DNA of 64,000 bases from Pseudobacteriovorax antillogorgiicola (GTDB taxonomy: Bacteria; Bdellovibrionota_B; Oligoflexia; Oligoflexales; Oligoflexaceae): the NCBI RefSeq assembly GCF_900177345.1, contig NZ_FWZT01000023.1, forward strand, positions 1 through 64,000, written 5' to 3'. Shown piece by piece: positions 54,189-63,193 of the stretch. The notes under the pieces were generated by a model that saw only the letters and a list, made by a program, of their open reading frames with translations, did no database searches and was not told where the DNA came from. Positions within the stretch are counted from its first letter, which is position 1, and each line of letters opens with the position of its first letter. Made by a program: the position numbers and the translations under genes.

Positions 54189-54253
54189 TGATCCAATCGC
54201 CTGAGGAAGCATGATTCTTCTCGAATTTCAGCTTCCATTCTGCTTTTGGATCA
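54189..54253 (+). repeat. Nested inverted repeats downstream of hldD
   Basis: An outer arm TGATCCAA (54189-54196) pairs with TTGGATCA (54246-54253), and an inner GGAAGC (54205-54210) pairs with GCTTCC (54231-54236). The start is 10 bases after the hldD stop. It may form a long interrupted hairpin in the 3' end of the hldD transcript. Another 7-bp inverted repeat, AAATCAC/GTGATTT, follows at 54273-54295. Confidence 0.45.
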
Positions 54254-54368
54254 GTTAGTGATAGCTCTCCTTAAATCACTACAAAATCGTGATTTGATGA
54301 AGCAGCCCTGGCGGTTACTCGTAATTCTCGGTTAACCCTATCAACCTCACAGTCATGGAGATCTTGTT

Positions 54369-54719
54369 ATGGATATCACCAGTCAAATCCGCGAGGGTGT
54401 ACGCCTCCTCACTGGTATCGAAGAAGGCACCCTACCATCCTCAGAGTGCTACAACATTATCAATCAGCTCGACGAAGTGCTGGTGAGCTTGACCATTCGC
54501 TATCTTAGAAAAAAGTATCCACCAACACGACAAGAGGCTACTGGAGTCGTGAGTCGCTTGGTCGACCTTTCAGGCACCTATCCACAGGTGGTTCAGATGG
54601 TTAAGGATGGTGAGGCCGACCCAATTTCTGAGTGGTTTACCGATACCTACGCATTCCGCGAGTTCTACGACTCACCGGAATCTTTTATTGAAACCATTGT
54701 GAATAAGCTTGAAGGCTAG
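54369..54719 (+). CDS. Unknown small helical protein
   Basis: I do not recognise this 116-residue protein. It has no signal peptide or transmembrane segment and looks mostly helical (IREGVRLLTGIEEG; NIINQLDEVLVSLTIRYLRK). It is acidic and ends in NKLEG. GGAGATCTTGTT precedes the ATG. The coding signal is supported by the binding site and the clean frame, and it is convergent with the next lipoprotein gene, overlapping it by 4 bases. Function unknown. Confidence 0.6.
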   Translation: MDITSQIREGVRLLTGIEEGTLPSSECYNIINQLDEVLVSLTIRYLRKKYPPTRQEATGVVSRLVDLSGTYPQVVQMVKDGEADPISEWFTDTYAFREFYDSPESFIETIVNKLEG

Positions 54720-55453
54720 CTTGACGGTAGCTGCATGCATTCCATGGCGCCTAAAGTTTCGCCACTCTGCTTTTGGGGAGTCAAATCGATTCTCACGACA
54801 AAGCCATCTTCGTAAGTCATCGTGCCAGTGAGCTGGTCAAAGGCTCTCACTGGCTGAGCATCTTCTACAAACAGCACGATCCTTTGTTCTGCTTCATCAT
54901 CATCCCGGGATTCAACAGAATAGCCGCCCTTCATGAAAACTGAAGCACCGTCAAGATTTTCCAGATAAAGCACAAACTGCCCTCCCGCAAAGGTAAGCTG
55001 CCACGAAAGCTGATCTTGAAGACACTGCCACACCGTATTCAAAGCTTCTGCGTCACCCTCTTTGGGCCTCTTTAGGCGGACAATACTATCCCTCGAATTG
55101 AGCAGCAACTCTCCGTCGAAAAGCTGGTACTCAAAATCTCTTATCCCTCCTGCCAGAGCCAGCTCCTCCACCTGTGAGGCTTCCACCCTTAAGGTTAAAG
55201 ACCGTAGCTGGGGAAACTCGTCGTAGGTTCCAGTTGCCTCGTCCTGGGTTCTGATTTTGGTAAGGGTAAAGGTCTCATTGGAATCTAGATTTAGGGTGAT
55301 ATCAGTAACCTGCTCGCTGCTACCACTTACCGTTTTGATAATACCCTGCCAAAACCCAGAAAGACCACTGACCGCACCGGCCACTGGCTCATCTGGCTGA
55401 TCGCACGCTTGTAGCCAAAAGCCCAATATTACTATAAGTGATCGGATAAGCAT
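54716..55453 (-). CDS. Unknown lipoprotein
   Basis: The 245-residue protein has a signal peptide with lipobox LQAC (Cys17), so it should be a lipid-anchored envelope protein. The rest is beta-rich with no recognised family (GFWQGIIKTVSGSSEQVTDI; YELF-type strands). It resembles small lipocalin-like or META-type lipoproteins only in general composition. The gene is convergent with the 116-residue protein gene. Confidence 0.65.
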   Translation of the reverse strand: MLIRSLIVILGFWLQACDQPDEPVAGAVSGLSGFWQGIIKTVSGSSEQVTDITLNLDSNETFTLTKIRTQDEATGTYDEFPQLRSLTLRVEASQVEELALAGGIRDFEYQLFDGELLLNSRDSIVRLKRPKEGDAEALNTVWQCLQDQLSWQLTFAGGQFVLYLENLDGASVFMKGGYSVESRDDDEAEQRIVLFVEDAQPVRAFDQLTGTMTYEDGFVVRIDLTPQKQSGETLGAMECMQLPSS

Positions 55454-55556
55454 TGATTTTCCTCCCCAGCTCCCCTAATATTGTACACCATGTCATTATT
55501 GCAGTTAAACTGCAGGCTAAACTACTAATTTTGCAGGTAATTTTAGAGGGTATATT

Positions 55557-55817
55557 ATGGATCAAACCTATGAGCAGTTCCGCGACCGACTCGAAGAAGG
55601 GTACGACTGGCCTGCAAGCTACACCTTTAAGTTTGTAGTCCCAAAGGATAAGAAAGGCTCTTTGCTATCTCTCGCTCCGATGGGAGAAATTTCGGAAAAG
55701 CTTTCTTCAACTGGCAAATACGTATCTGTCACCATCAAATCTATGATGGAAACACCAGATCATGTGGTTGATGCTTATAAACGGGTGTCGGCGATCAAAG
55801 GCGTTATCAGCCTCTAA
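55557..55817 (+). CDS. DUF493 (YbeD-like) family protein
   Basis: The 86-residue protein fits the DUF493 family: YDWPASYTFKFVVPKDKKGS near the N-terminus, KYVSVTIKSMMETPDHVVDAY-type ACT-like strands and the ending VSAIKGVISL. (The second motif spans residues about 54-74.) The E. coli homologue YbeD is a small cytosolic protein; family roles are poorly defined. GAGGGTATATT precedes the ATG. It is convergent with smc, ten bases away. Confidence 0.82.
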   Translation: MDQTYEQFRDRLEEGYDWPASYTFKFVVPKDKKGSLLSLAPMGEISEKLSSTGKYVSVTIKSMMETPDHVVDAYKRVSAIKGVISL

Positions 55818-55827
55818 TCCTAAATTC

Positions 55828-58800
55828 CTAGTTTGCGCTGGCACCTTCAACAGCGCGATTACCTTCTTGCTTGAAGGCTTTGCGCAGGTGAGCTGGCAGA
55901 TCCTTCTGCATATCGACTCCAACAACCGTCGACACACCACCTTCTTGCATCGTGACCCCGTAGAGCTGATCAAGAACTTCCATAGTTCGGCGGTTGTGAG
56001 TGATAACAATAAACTGGAAGCGATCGGATAAGGCTTCGAGAACCTTATTATAGCGCCCCACATTGGCCTCATCCAACGGCGCATCGACCTCATCTAGGAA
56101 GCAGAAGGGTGTAGGCTTGGTTTTAAGCAGAGCAAAGATCAAGGAGATCGCTGTGAGAGCTTTTTCACCACCGGAATACAGAGTCATGCTCCGTGGTGTC
56201 TTGCCGGGCATCCTCACCATAATTTCAACACCGGCATTGAGAATATCTTCCCCTTCTACAAGCTGTAGCTTCGCTTCACCACCTGGAAAGAGGATTGGAA
56301 AAAGTTCGGTAAAGTTATGATTGACCGTTTCAAAGATTGCTGCAAACTTTTCTCGCGATGTATCTTCGATTTCGGAAATAGCCTCTTCCAAAAGCAGAAT
56401 ACTACCCGACACCTCTTCTTTTTGGCTCTGAATAAATTCGTAACGCTCTTTTAAACGCTTGTATTCATCAATCGCAACCATATTGATGCCACCTAAGGCT
56501 TCAATTTGTGCTCTCAGGCTCTGCACTTCTTTTTGCACAGACTCTGCATCAAAATCAGCTTGATAATCGATCTTATGATCCATCAAGTTAATCTGATACT
56601 TCTCTTGGGCTTGCTCCAAGAGCCCCTTAACAACAGTTCGGAGCCGCTCGATCTCACCATGGGTCTTAGCCTTATCCGTTTGCAAGGTCGATTGCTTCTT
56701 GCGGGCTTCTTTTAGCTGATCTTCTACTGCTTTTAGCTCGTCTAGGATTCCAGAGCTTCGTTCTCGACGAACATTTAGCTCTTCTTCAAGCTCATCACGG
56801 CGATAAAGATAGGACTCCATCTCTTGTCGACTTTGAGCCTTCTGCTTTTCTGCGTCTTCAATCTGAGTCTCAATTTTAACCCGCTCATCTTTACGCTTTG
56901 TCAACGAAGCTTCGGAGCGCATTAGCTGGGCTGAACTTTGTTCGTGAGAGTCTTTGAGGGCTTGGACTTTGGTTTCATACTTCGCCAGATCCACCTCATG
57001 CCGTTGTTGCATGCGACGAACCTCTTCTTTGCGTTCTCCAATGGCCTCGAACTCCTCTTGGAGCGACTCGATCTCTGCCGAAAGCTCTTCCTTCTCTTGA
57101 CCGATCGATATGCGGGCTTCGCCAAGTTCTTCGAGCTCATGGACCAAGCTACGATCACGGGTCAGATGCTCCTCCAGCATTCGTTCCGCATCTTCTTTCA
57201 ACTCAAGGACGTGGTCTCGATTCTGCTTACAGCTTTGTAGATCAGACATCAAGCTTAGAGCATCTTTATTCCGAGAGCCGATATCGTCTTCAATCTCTCG
57301 AATCTTGTCTTTCAATTCATCTTGATCGAACTGCAACTGCTCCAAAGCACCATCAATGGTAGCTATCTCAGCCTCAACATGAGTGATCTGTTCCCCAAGT
57401 TGTTCAATCTCGGCTTTTCTGGATAGTTTACCCTGCCCTTGTGCGCCAGCCCGGATCACAAAATCAGATTGCCCTGAAAGGATTAGGCCACGGCTGGTAA
57501 AAACGATAATTCCTGGTGGAATATCATCAGCAAAACTTTTAAGAGCAATGTCGTCGCGCACGAAGTAAAGCCGATCGACCAAGCGATCGATCCCACTCAC
57601 ACCTTCAGCACAGGCCAGATAAGGCTTCAAAGCTTCTAGATGAGGGATTTGCGGTGCGGCCACAGGCTCAAGTGAAAGTAGTGAAACTGGTAAATTACCA
57701 ATCCCATGCTCACTCATCACTCCGGCCAGCTGCTGCAATTGTTCGTAGCCTTTGACAACCGCTCGTTCAGCCCAAATTTCGAATGCTGATCGCACTCCCT
57801 GAGAGAGATCATGCCGGCCATCGGCGTACTGGATCAGGTCGGTAAGAATCGATATGGAGCCCAGCTCAGAGTTATGTTCGGCGACCTTTTCGAGGGTTTC
57901 AGTGATGGAGTCTGATTGATCTTCCAAGGCTTTCAGTGAATTAAAGCGAGCGCGATAGTCGAAGTACTGCTCACGAAAGCTCTCTCGCTCGGCCCTTCGA
58001 TTATCCAACGAGCGACGAATTTCTTCGATCTGCTCCTCTAAGGCCTGCTTCTCAGCGATCCCTTCATCTAGGAAAGCTTGCTTTTCAGAGACGCTTTCTT
58101 CGAATAGACTTACCTTGCTATTCATCTGACTGAGATCTTCGCGAAGCTGGTCAATTCGTGCGCGGCGCTCCCCAACATCTCCCGTGATTCGCGTTCTTTC
58201 TCGCTCGATGGATTCACATCGCAGACCATTGCTTTCCAAAAGTCGGTCCAAGTTACGAATTTGATCACTCAAATCCTCTGACTTATTCTCAAAGACCAGC
58301 GCCGACTCTTCAACTTGCTCAACTTCATACCGAAAAGACTCAATCACATCGCGGCATTGCTGAAGATTTTCCTGAGCCTGATCATATTCCGTCATAATAC
58401 GTTCGACTTGCTGCCTCAGGATGTCTAAACCCTGATCTTCGCTATCGAGTGATTCATCAAGTTCAATCAAGCGTTTTTCGCCAGACTCTAGCGCTGCCAT
58501 CGCTGAGGAAATCGATCCCTCAGCCCGCGCGATCTGCTCTCGCAATATAGAAATATCTTCGCGAATCTGATCCAGCTCTGGATCTGCTTCAGCGAGAGCT
58601 TGCTGCAATTCTTGGACGCGAACATCAAGCTTGCCAATGTCATTCGAGGTTTCGATTTCAACATCGGTATCTTTTTCCAGCTTCAATGTCAGCTCTTGGA
58701 GCTTACCGGTGTAGTGAAAAAAATTATGACCAAAAAGATTCAGTTCTTGCTCTTTTAAGCGATCCGATAAGCCTTTCCACTTTTCAGCTTTTTCAACCTG

Positions 58801-59436
58801 GCCTTGCAAGGCTTCGAGCTGTCGCTCAAGCTCGGTCACGATATCTTCAATTCGATCGAGATTATCGATGGTGGCTTCAAGCTTCTTCTGCGCCGCCTGA
58901 CGGCGGTTTTTAAAAACCATGGTACCCGCAGCTTCTTCTAGAATCTCGCGCACATCTTCCGGCTTCGCATTTAGAATTCGATCGACCTGACCCTGTTGGA
59001 TCATTGAATAACTGCGGCCGCCAAGGCCAGTGGTCGCAAAAAAGCCCACGATGTCTTTCAACCGGCAGGGCTTTTTATTGATAAAGTATTCCCGTTGTCC
59101 GTCCACATAAAGGCGGCGAGATAAGGCGATTTCGGTTTCATGACGGTATTCTGGCGGGCAAAATGGGCTGCTATCTGAATTATCGAAAACCAAGGTTACC
59201 TCAGCCATGCCGAGGGCCTTTCGCTTGTGAGAGCCAGCAAAGATAATGTCCGTAGCAACCTGGCCGCGGAGATGCTTAGCGTTCTGCTCTCCCATGACCC
59301 AGCGAACGGAATCGATCACATTTGATTTGCCGGAGCCATTTGGACCGACAATTCCCGTGATGCCTTCATTAAAATTCAGGGTCACTTTGTCAGCGAAAGA
59401 TTTAAATCCAGAGACGATCAGCTTTTTTAAGTGCAT
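55828..59436 (-). CDS. smc: Chromosome segregation protein Smc
   Basis: The 1202-residue protein has the N-terminal Walker A GPNGSGKSNVIDSVRWVMGE, two long coiled coils (about 170-500 and 670-1020) around a hinge (about 510-660) with GIIVFTSRGLILSG, and a C-terminal signature and Walker B: TLYSGGEKALTAISLIF and CFLDEVDAPLDEANVGR. It compacts and organises the chromosome as a dimer with ScpA/ScpB, which are not in this window. Length is typical. Confidence 0.96.
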   Translation of the reverse strand: MHLKKLIVSGFKSFADKVTLNFNEGITGIVGPNGSGKSNVIDSVRWVMGEQNAKHLRGQVATDIIFAGSHKRKALGMAEVTLVFDNSDSSPFCPPEYRHETEIALSRRLYVDGQREYFINKKPCRLKDIVGFFATTGLGGRSYSMIQQGQVDRILNAKPEDVREILEEAAGTMVFKNRRQAAQKKLEATIDNLDRIEDIVTELERQLEALQGQVEKAEKWKGLSDRLKEQELNLFGHNFFHYTGKLQELTLKLEKDTDVEIETSNDIGKLDVRVQELQQALAEADPELDQIREDISILREQIARAEGSISSAMAALESGEKRLIELDESLDSEDQGLDILRQQVERIMTEYDQAQENLQQCRDVIESFRYEVEQVEESALVFENKSEDLSDQIRNLDRLLESNGLRCESIERERTRITGDVGERRARIDQLREDLSQMNSKVSLFEESVSEKQAFLDEGIAEKQALEEQIEEIRRSLDNRRAERESFREQYFDYRARFNSLKALEDQSDSITETLEKVAEHNSELGSISILTDLIQYADGRHDLSQGVRSAFEIWAERAVVKGYEQLQQLAGVMSEHGIGNLPVSLLSLEPVAAPQIPHLEALKPYLACAEGVSGIDRLVDRLYFVRDDIALKSFADDIPPGIIVFTSRGLILSGQSDFVIRAGAQGQGKLSRKAEIEQLGEQITHVEAEIATIDGALEQLQFDQDELKDKIREIEDDIGSRNKDALSLMSDLQSCKQNRDHVLELKEDAERMLEEHLTRDRSLVHELEELGEARISIGQEKEELSAEIESLQEEFEAIGERKEEVRRMQQRHEVDLAKYETKVQALKDSHEQSSAQLMRSEASLTKRKDERVKIETQIEDAEKQKAQSRQEMESYLYRRDELEEELNVRRERSSGILDELKAVEDQLKEARKKQSTLQTDKAKTHGEIERLRTVVKGLLEQAQEKYQINLMDHKIDYQADFDAESVQKEVQSLRAQIEALGGINMVAIDEYKRLKERYEFIQSQKEEVSGSILLLEEAISEIEDTSREKFAAIFETVNHNFTELFPILFPGGEAKLQLVEGEDILNAGVEIMVRMPGKTPRSMTLYSGGEKALTAISLIFALLKTKPTPFCFLDEVDAPLDEANVGRYNKVLEALSDRFQFIVITHNRRTMEVLDQLYGVTMQEGGVSTVVGVDMQKDLPAHLRKAFKQEGNRAVEGASAN

Positions 59437-59479
59437 AGACAGAAACCGTGTTCAAAGAAAACAAAAGACCACAAGCCGA

Positions 59480-61123
59480 TTAGAAAACAGCAGTCGGCTC
59501 CTGCGTCACGTCAATTCCCTTTTCCGCGTCGATGTCAAACACTAGCACAGAATCCCCGTAAAAAGAACATGAGATAATCTTGCTAGGACTTCCACTCTCT
59601 TCCAAAATCGCCAGCTGATAAGCCGATTGGCGATAGTCAACACCAGCCCAGCGCTCGATAGGGAAATCGGGCTCAACTGCTCCATCGATCCGCTTCGCAT
59701 CAATGGCATAGATCAAATCAGACGCCGACCAATAGGCTTCATCCCTAAACTGGTTGACAAAGACAAACTCATTACTCCCCTTTTTGGCAACGCCAAAATC
59801 ACCTGGGTAACCTGTTCTAGCAAGTGAGGTAAAGCCCATGACACGCTTCACCTGAAACATCTCTTTGAATGACTTAGTAAACCCTCCCTCAGCGTCATCA
59901 GCAAGGGTTGTAGGATCTGGGAGGTCAAACACTGAGCCATCGTCTAGAATGTTAAATTTAAGAATATTGTTCGCATCTGTGGAGCCATTGCTAGCCACAC
60001 CTCGATGAGACAGGTAGATCACCTTGCTATCATCGGTTTCCTGAACTTCCCAGAAGTTAGTTCGATAATACTTGATTCCATCAGTCTGGCTAGCGACGTC
60101 TTCGGGAGCTACATCAGTGACGGTCGTTCCATCGCCAATGTCTGCAGCTTGACCGGCAAGTTTATCCAGAAAAAAGTACAGAAACTTGAGCTCGTTGTTC
60201 GCGTAACGGTAGACAGTCTTACTTGATCCATCAACTTCAATTACCTTGGTCTCGTCTTTGTCTGTGACGCTGCCCATTTCTTTTAGAGGAAAATCGTTCC
60301 TTTCCGCCTCAGATAGATTCAAAATCGCCATCTGAAATGGGTAGCGAGCTGATATGGTTCTGATTGCAGCTAGACTCGCTTCAAAATTATCTGGAATTTC
60401 ATTTTCGCCGTCCACCGTGATGGTCGTTGTCGTGCTGTTGGCGTTGTTTGCCAGATTGATATCTAAGCTAAGCTTATCAATGGCACTGTAGTCGCCTTGA
60501 GTCTGCTCACCAAAGTCTGTAGGGAACGCCAGAAGATAATCATCTGTGCTTGTCTCATAGATATACATCGCGCGGCGAGCGTAAGCGTAGTCTCTGACTT
60601 TCTTAAAGCTCGTCGCTCCCACATCGCTACTGTTGATGGAAGCCACGTAGATTTCACCACCAAGACAAGACACAACAGCCCAAGTGCTTGATGAACTGAT
60701 GATACCATTGATAGGTGAGCATTCTAGCTCTTGGGACACGTTTGTCACCAGGCTCCCATCGCTGCCTATCGTGTATATTTCCACAGAACCATTGCCGTCT
60801 AGGGCGGTTCTGTCAAAGGTAGCAATCATCAAGCTGCTGCGAGTAAAAATCGAGCGCCCCATTCGTGGTACTTTGTGAGTACCGACCTTTTCAGAGCCAG
60901 CCTCCTGAGAAAGATCCAAAGTTAGAATAGAGCCTGTGTTATAGTTGCGATCAAAGTCCGAGTTCAGGACAAAGGAGTACTGCCCGGATGTAGCTACGTC
61001 GACAGGGCCAGCTATCCGATTATCTATGCTCGGAAACTTCTCATCTGTGGTGCAAGATAGGACGCCCAGGGAGACGGAAATTACCGAGATTATTTTTCTT
61101 ATATGGATTGAACCAACGAACAT
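59480..61123 (-). CDS. Lipoprotein with propeller-like repeats, unknown role
   Basis: From ATG 61123 the product is 547 residues, after AAGGAGTATATACCA; the longest frame uses a TTG 24 bases earlier. The signal peptide ends in VLSC with Cys24, giving a lipoprotein. The body reads like a YncE/quinoprotein-type propeller (GPVDVATSGQYSFVLNSDFD; TRTGYPGDFG-type turns), with many Asp and Ser. No known family was recognised. It is divergent from ssb across a 169-base region. Confidence 0.65.
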   Translation of the reverse strand: MFVGSIHIRKIISVISVSLGVLSCTTDEKFPSIDNRIAGPVDVATSGQYSFVLNSDFDRNYNTGSILTLDLSQEAGSEKVGTHKVPRMGRSIFTRSSLMIATFDRTALDGNGSVEIYTIGSDGSLVTNVSQELECSPINGIISSSSTWAVVSCLGGEIYVASINSSDVGATSFKKVRDYAYARRAMYIYETSTDDYLLAFPTDFGEQTQGDYSAIDKLSLDINLANNANSTTTTITVDGENEIPDNFEASLAAIRTISARYPFQMAILNLSEAERNDFPLKEMGSVTDKDETKVIEVDGSSKTVYRYANNELKFLYFFLDKLAGQAADIGDGTTVTDVAPEDVASQTDGIKYYRTNFWEVQETDDSKVIYLSHRGVASNGSTDANNILKFNILDDGSVFDLPDPTTLADDAEGGFTKSFKEMFQVKRVMGFTSLARTGYPGDFGVAKKGSNEFVFVNQFRDEAYWSASDLIYAIDAKRIDGAVEPDFPIERWAGVDYRQSAYQLAILEESGSPSKIISCSFYGDSVLVFDIDAEKGIDVTQEPTAVF

Positions 61124-61168
61124 TGGTATATACTCCTTACTAAACAATACAATTTCGCGCCTTTACAA

Positions 61169-61183
61169 TGTCATTGAATGACA
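61169..61183. promoter_or_regulatory. 15-bp palindrome upstream of ssb
   Basis: TGTCATT-G-AATGACA is a perfect inverted repeat with a one-base centre, in the divergent region between the propeller lipoprotein gene and ssb. It could be an operator for a dimeric regulator. A second inverted repeat, CCTAC/GTAGG, lies about 70 bases closer to ssb. Confidence 0.4.
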
Positions 61184-61292
61184 ATGGAAGGCAATGTTAA
61201 TTTTTGGTTGTACCATGGTCTTGAGGCTAGTAATAACCGATTTGAGCCTACCCTTTGAGTAGGTAGAATCAGGACAAGAGTTAGGAGTAAGT

Positions 61293-61778
61293 ATGGCGTC
61301 TGTTAATAAAGCGATTATTTTGGGGAACCTTGGACAGGACCCTGAATTAAAATACACACCTAGCGGCACTGCAGTGTGTACTCTCAGCGTAGCTACAACG
61401 GACGTTCGCAACGATCCTAATGGTGGCCGACAGGAGCGCACAGAGTGGCATCGCGTTGTCGTCTGGAGCAAACAAGCGGAAAATTGCGCCAAATATCTCA
61501 GCAAGGGCCGCAGTGTTTATGTAGAAGGCCGCATCCAAACCCGTAGCTGGGAAGATCAAAGCGGTCAAAAGCGCTACTCTACAGAAGTGGTCGCGCAAAC
61601 TGTCCAGTTCATTGGTGGCGGAGCGTCATCTAGGAACAATGAGTACAGCAGCCAGCCCAGCGGCGGCTACCAGCAGCAGAACAAGAGCAATTTCACACCA
61701 CCACCAGCTGATCCATCCCCAGCTGACCACAGCTTTGGCGGACCTGATACTGCAAGTTTGGATGATATTCCCTTCTAG
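61293..61778 (+). CDS. ssb: Single-stranded DNA-binding protein
   Basis: The 161-residue protein has an OB fold ([60 protein letters not shown]), a flexible Gln/Pro/Gly linker and the acidic tip DDIPF that binds partner proteins. It coats single-stranded DNA in replication and repair. TTAGGAG precedes the ATG. A strong terminator follows. Confidence 0.96.
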   Translation: MASVNKAIILGNLGQDPELKYTPSGTAVCTLSVATTDVRNDPNGGRQERTEWHRVVVWSKQAENCAKYLSKGRSVYVEGRIQTRSWEDQSGQKRYSTEVVAQTVQFIGGGASSRNNEYSSQPSGGYQQQNKSNFTPPPADPSPADHSFGGPDTASLDDIPF

Positions 61779-61795
61779 AATATCGACTCCAGGGC

Positions 61796-61826
61796 AAAGG
61801 CGGAGTGGTTCACTTCGCCTTTTTTG
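61796..61826 (+). terminator. Rho-independent terminator of ssb
   Basis: AAGGCGGAGTG and CACTTCGCCTT form an 11-bp stem (one G-T pair) with a GTT loop, followed directly by a T-run, 18 bases after the ssb stop. Confidence 0.85.
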
Positions 61827-61929
61827 TAAAAATAGCTACATTTTCTCACGCCCCCCTACAAGACTTCATAAACACTCGAAATTAAAAGATTTATACCTCA
61901 TGCCTTGAGATTGGCCCGATTTCAGGGGA

Positions 61930-62024
61930 TAATCAGGTCAGTTTTTGACCTGATTAGAACATTTAATCGGGTCAGATTTTGACCCGATTAGGAAGCTTAA
62001 TTGGGTCATAAATCAACCTGATTA
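61930..62024. repeat. Three palindromic units with exact 34-bp period upstream of the Fic gene
   Basis: Unit 1 is TAATCAGGTCA-GTTTT-TGACCTGATTA (61930-61956), a perfect 11-bp inverted repeat. Unit 2 is TAATCGGGTCA-GATTT-TGACCCGATTA (61964-61990), also perfect. Unit 3, TAATTGGGTCA-TAAAT-CAACCTGATTA (61998-62024), is degenerate. Left edges are at 61930, 61964 and 61998, exactly 34 bases apart. They end ten bases before the first possible start of the Fic gene. They are probably binding sites for a dimeric regulator, or a tandem RNA hairpin array; see findings. Confidence 0.85.
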
Positions 62025-62064
62025 TCTGAAACAAATGGGGCGTAGGAGTCAAAAGTATTCACTC

Positions 62065-63192
62065 ATGACATACATCTGGCAAAAAAAGAATTGGACGCAG
62101 TTCAACTGGGACTCAAACGAACTGATAACACCCCTTGCAAAAGCAAGAAAGTGCCAAGGCTATCTATTAGGCAAAGCCGATTTCTTAAAACTAGAGTCCG
62201 AAGCTGATCTCTTTGTTGAGGAAGCTTATCAAACCAGCTCCATTGAAGGGGAAGCACTCTCCAAAAAGAGCATCAGGTCCTCCGTCGCAAAACGCCTTGG
62301 ACTAACTGCAGCCGGATTGCCTGAAGCAGAGAGAAAAGCAGATGGCTTGGTTCAAATCCTTGTGGATGCAACCAAGAATTATCATACTCCCCTCACAAAT
62401 GAGAGACTATGGGGCTGGCAGGCCGGACTATTTCCGACAGGGTACTCAGGTATCCGCAAATTAGATGTCGGCAAGTACAGAAGTAGTACTATGCCTATGC
62501 AAGTTATTTCTGGGCCGATGGGTAAGGAAAAGGTGCACTTCGAAGCACCCCCATCAATCTCTGTTGGACCCGAAATGAAAAGATTCCTCAGTTGGTTCAA
62601 CTCCTTACCAAATCAAGAAACAGACGGAATTATCAAGGCTGCTTTAACGCATTTTTGGTTCATCACGATCCATCCATTTGAAGACGGAAATGGAAGAATT
62701 GCGAGGGCCATTACTGATATGGCCCTAGCTCAGGATGAAAAATCAAGTAGAAGACTCTACAGCCTGTCGTCCGCAATCAACAAGCATCGAACATCCTACT
62801 ACAAGATCCTAGAGAGCTGTCAAAAATCTCAAGGCGATCTCACCCCATGGCTGACTTGGTTCCTAGAAATCTTCTGTGATTGCCTAGAATCATCAAAGAG
62901 TATGATTCTAACAGCAGAAAAAGTTTCTTACTTCTATCAGAACATCAGTCAGAGCACATTAAATGCTAGACAACAGAAAGTTATCGATAAGATTATCAGG
63001 AAACTACCAGAAGAATTCGAGGGAGGGCTAAGCAACAAGAAATATGTAAGTATCACTAAAACATCCCCAGAATCAGCTAAGAGAGACCTTAGAGACTTGT
63101 TAGACAAAGGAATTTTATTAAAGAACGAAGGAAAGGGACGTGCATTTAGCTATCGCTTGAACGAAAAACTTCTTGCTCCCCCCAACAATTGA
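62065..63192 (+). CDS. Fic-family protein (DUF4172-Fic-winged helix)
   Basis: I take ATG 62065 (MTYIWQKKNWTQFNWDSNEL) as the start, giving 375 residues, because the DUF4172-type domain begins there; ATG 62035 is the alternative. Neither has a good binding site. The order is an N-terminal DUF4172-like domain with the inhibitory helix motif SSIEGE (near residue 60), the Fic core HPFEDGNGRIARAI with catalytic His (near residue 212), and a winged-helix C-terminus (ITKTSPESAKRDLRDLLDKG). The full HPFx[D/E]GNGR motif suggests active AMP transfer, held back by the SSIEGE helix. The tandem palindromes just upstream suggest autoregulation. The gene is solitary. Confidence 0.88.
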   Translation: MTYIWQKKNWTQFNWDSNELITPLAKARKCQGYLLGKADFLKLESEADLFVEEAYQTSSIEGEALSKKSIRSSVAKRLGLTAAGLPEAERKADGLVQILVDATKNYHTPLTNERLWGWQAGLFPTGYSGIRKLDVGKYRSSTMPMQVISGPMGKEKVHFEAPPSISVGPEMKRFLSWFNSLPNQETDGIIKAALTHFWFITIHPFEDGNGRIARAITDMALAQDEKSSRRLYSLSSAINKHRTSYYKILESCQKSQGDLTPWLTWFLEIFCDCLESSKSMILTAEKVSYFYQNISQSTLNARQQKVIDKIIRKLPEEFEGGLSNKKYVSITKTSPESAKRDLRDLLDKGILLKNEGKGRAFSYRLNEKLLAPPNN

Positions 63193-63193
63193 C

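Noticed and set aside
61930-62024. CRISPR array
   Set aside because: Only three units; each unit is itself a full palindrome and the 34-base step leaves 7-base spacers rather than 25-40-base spacers. No cas genes are near.
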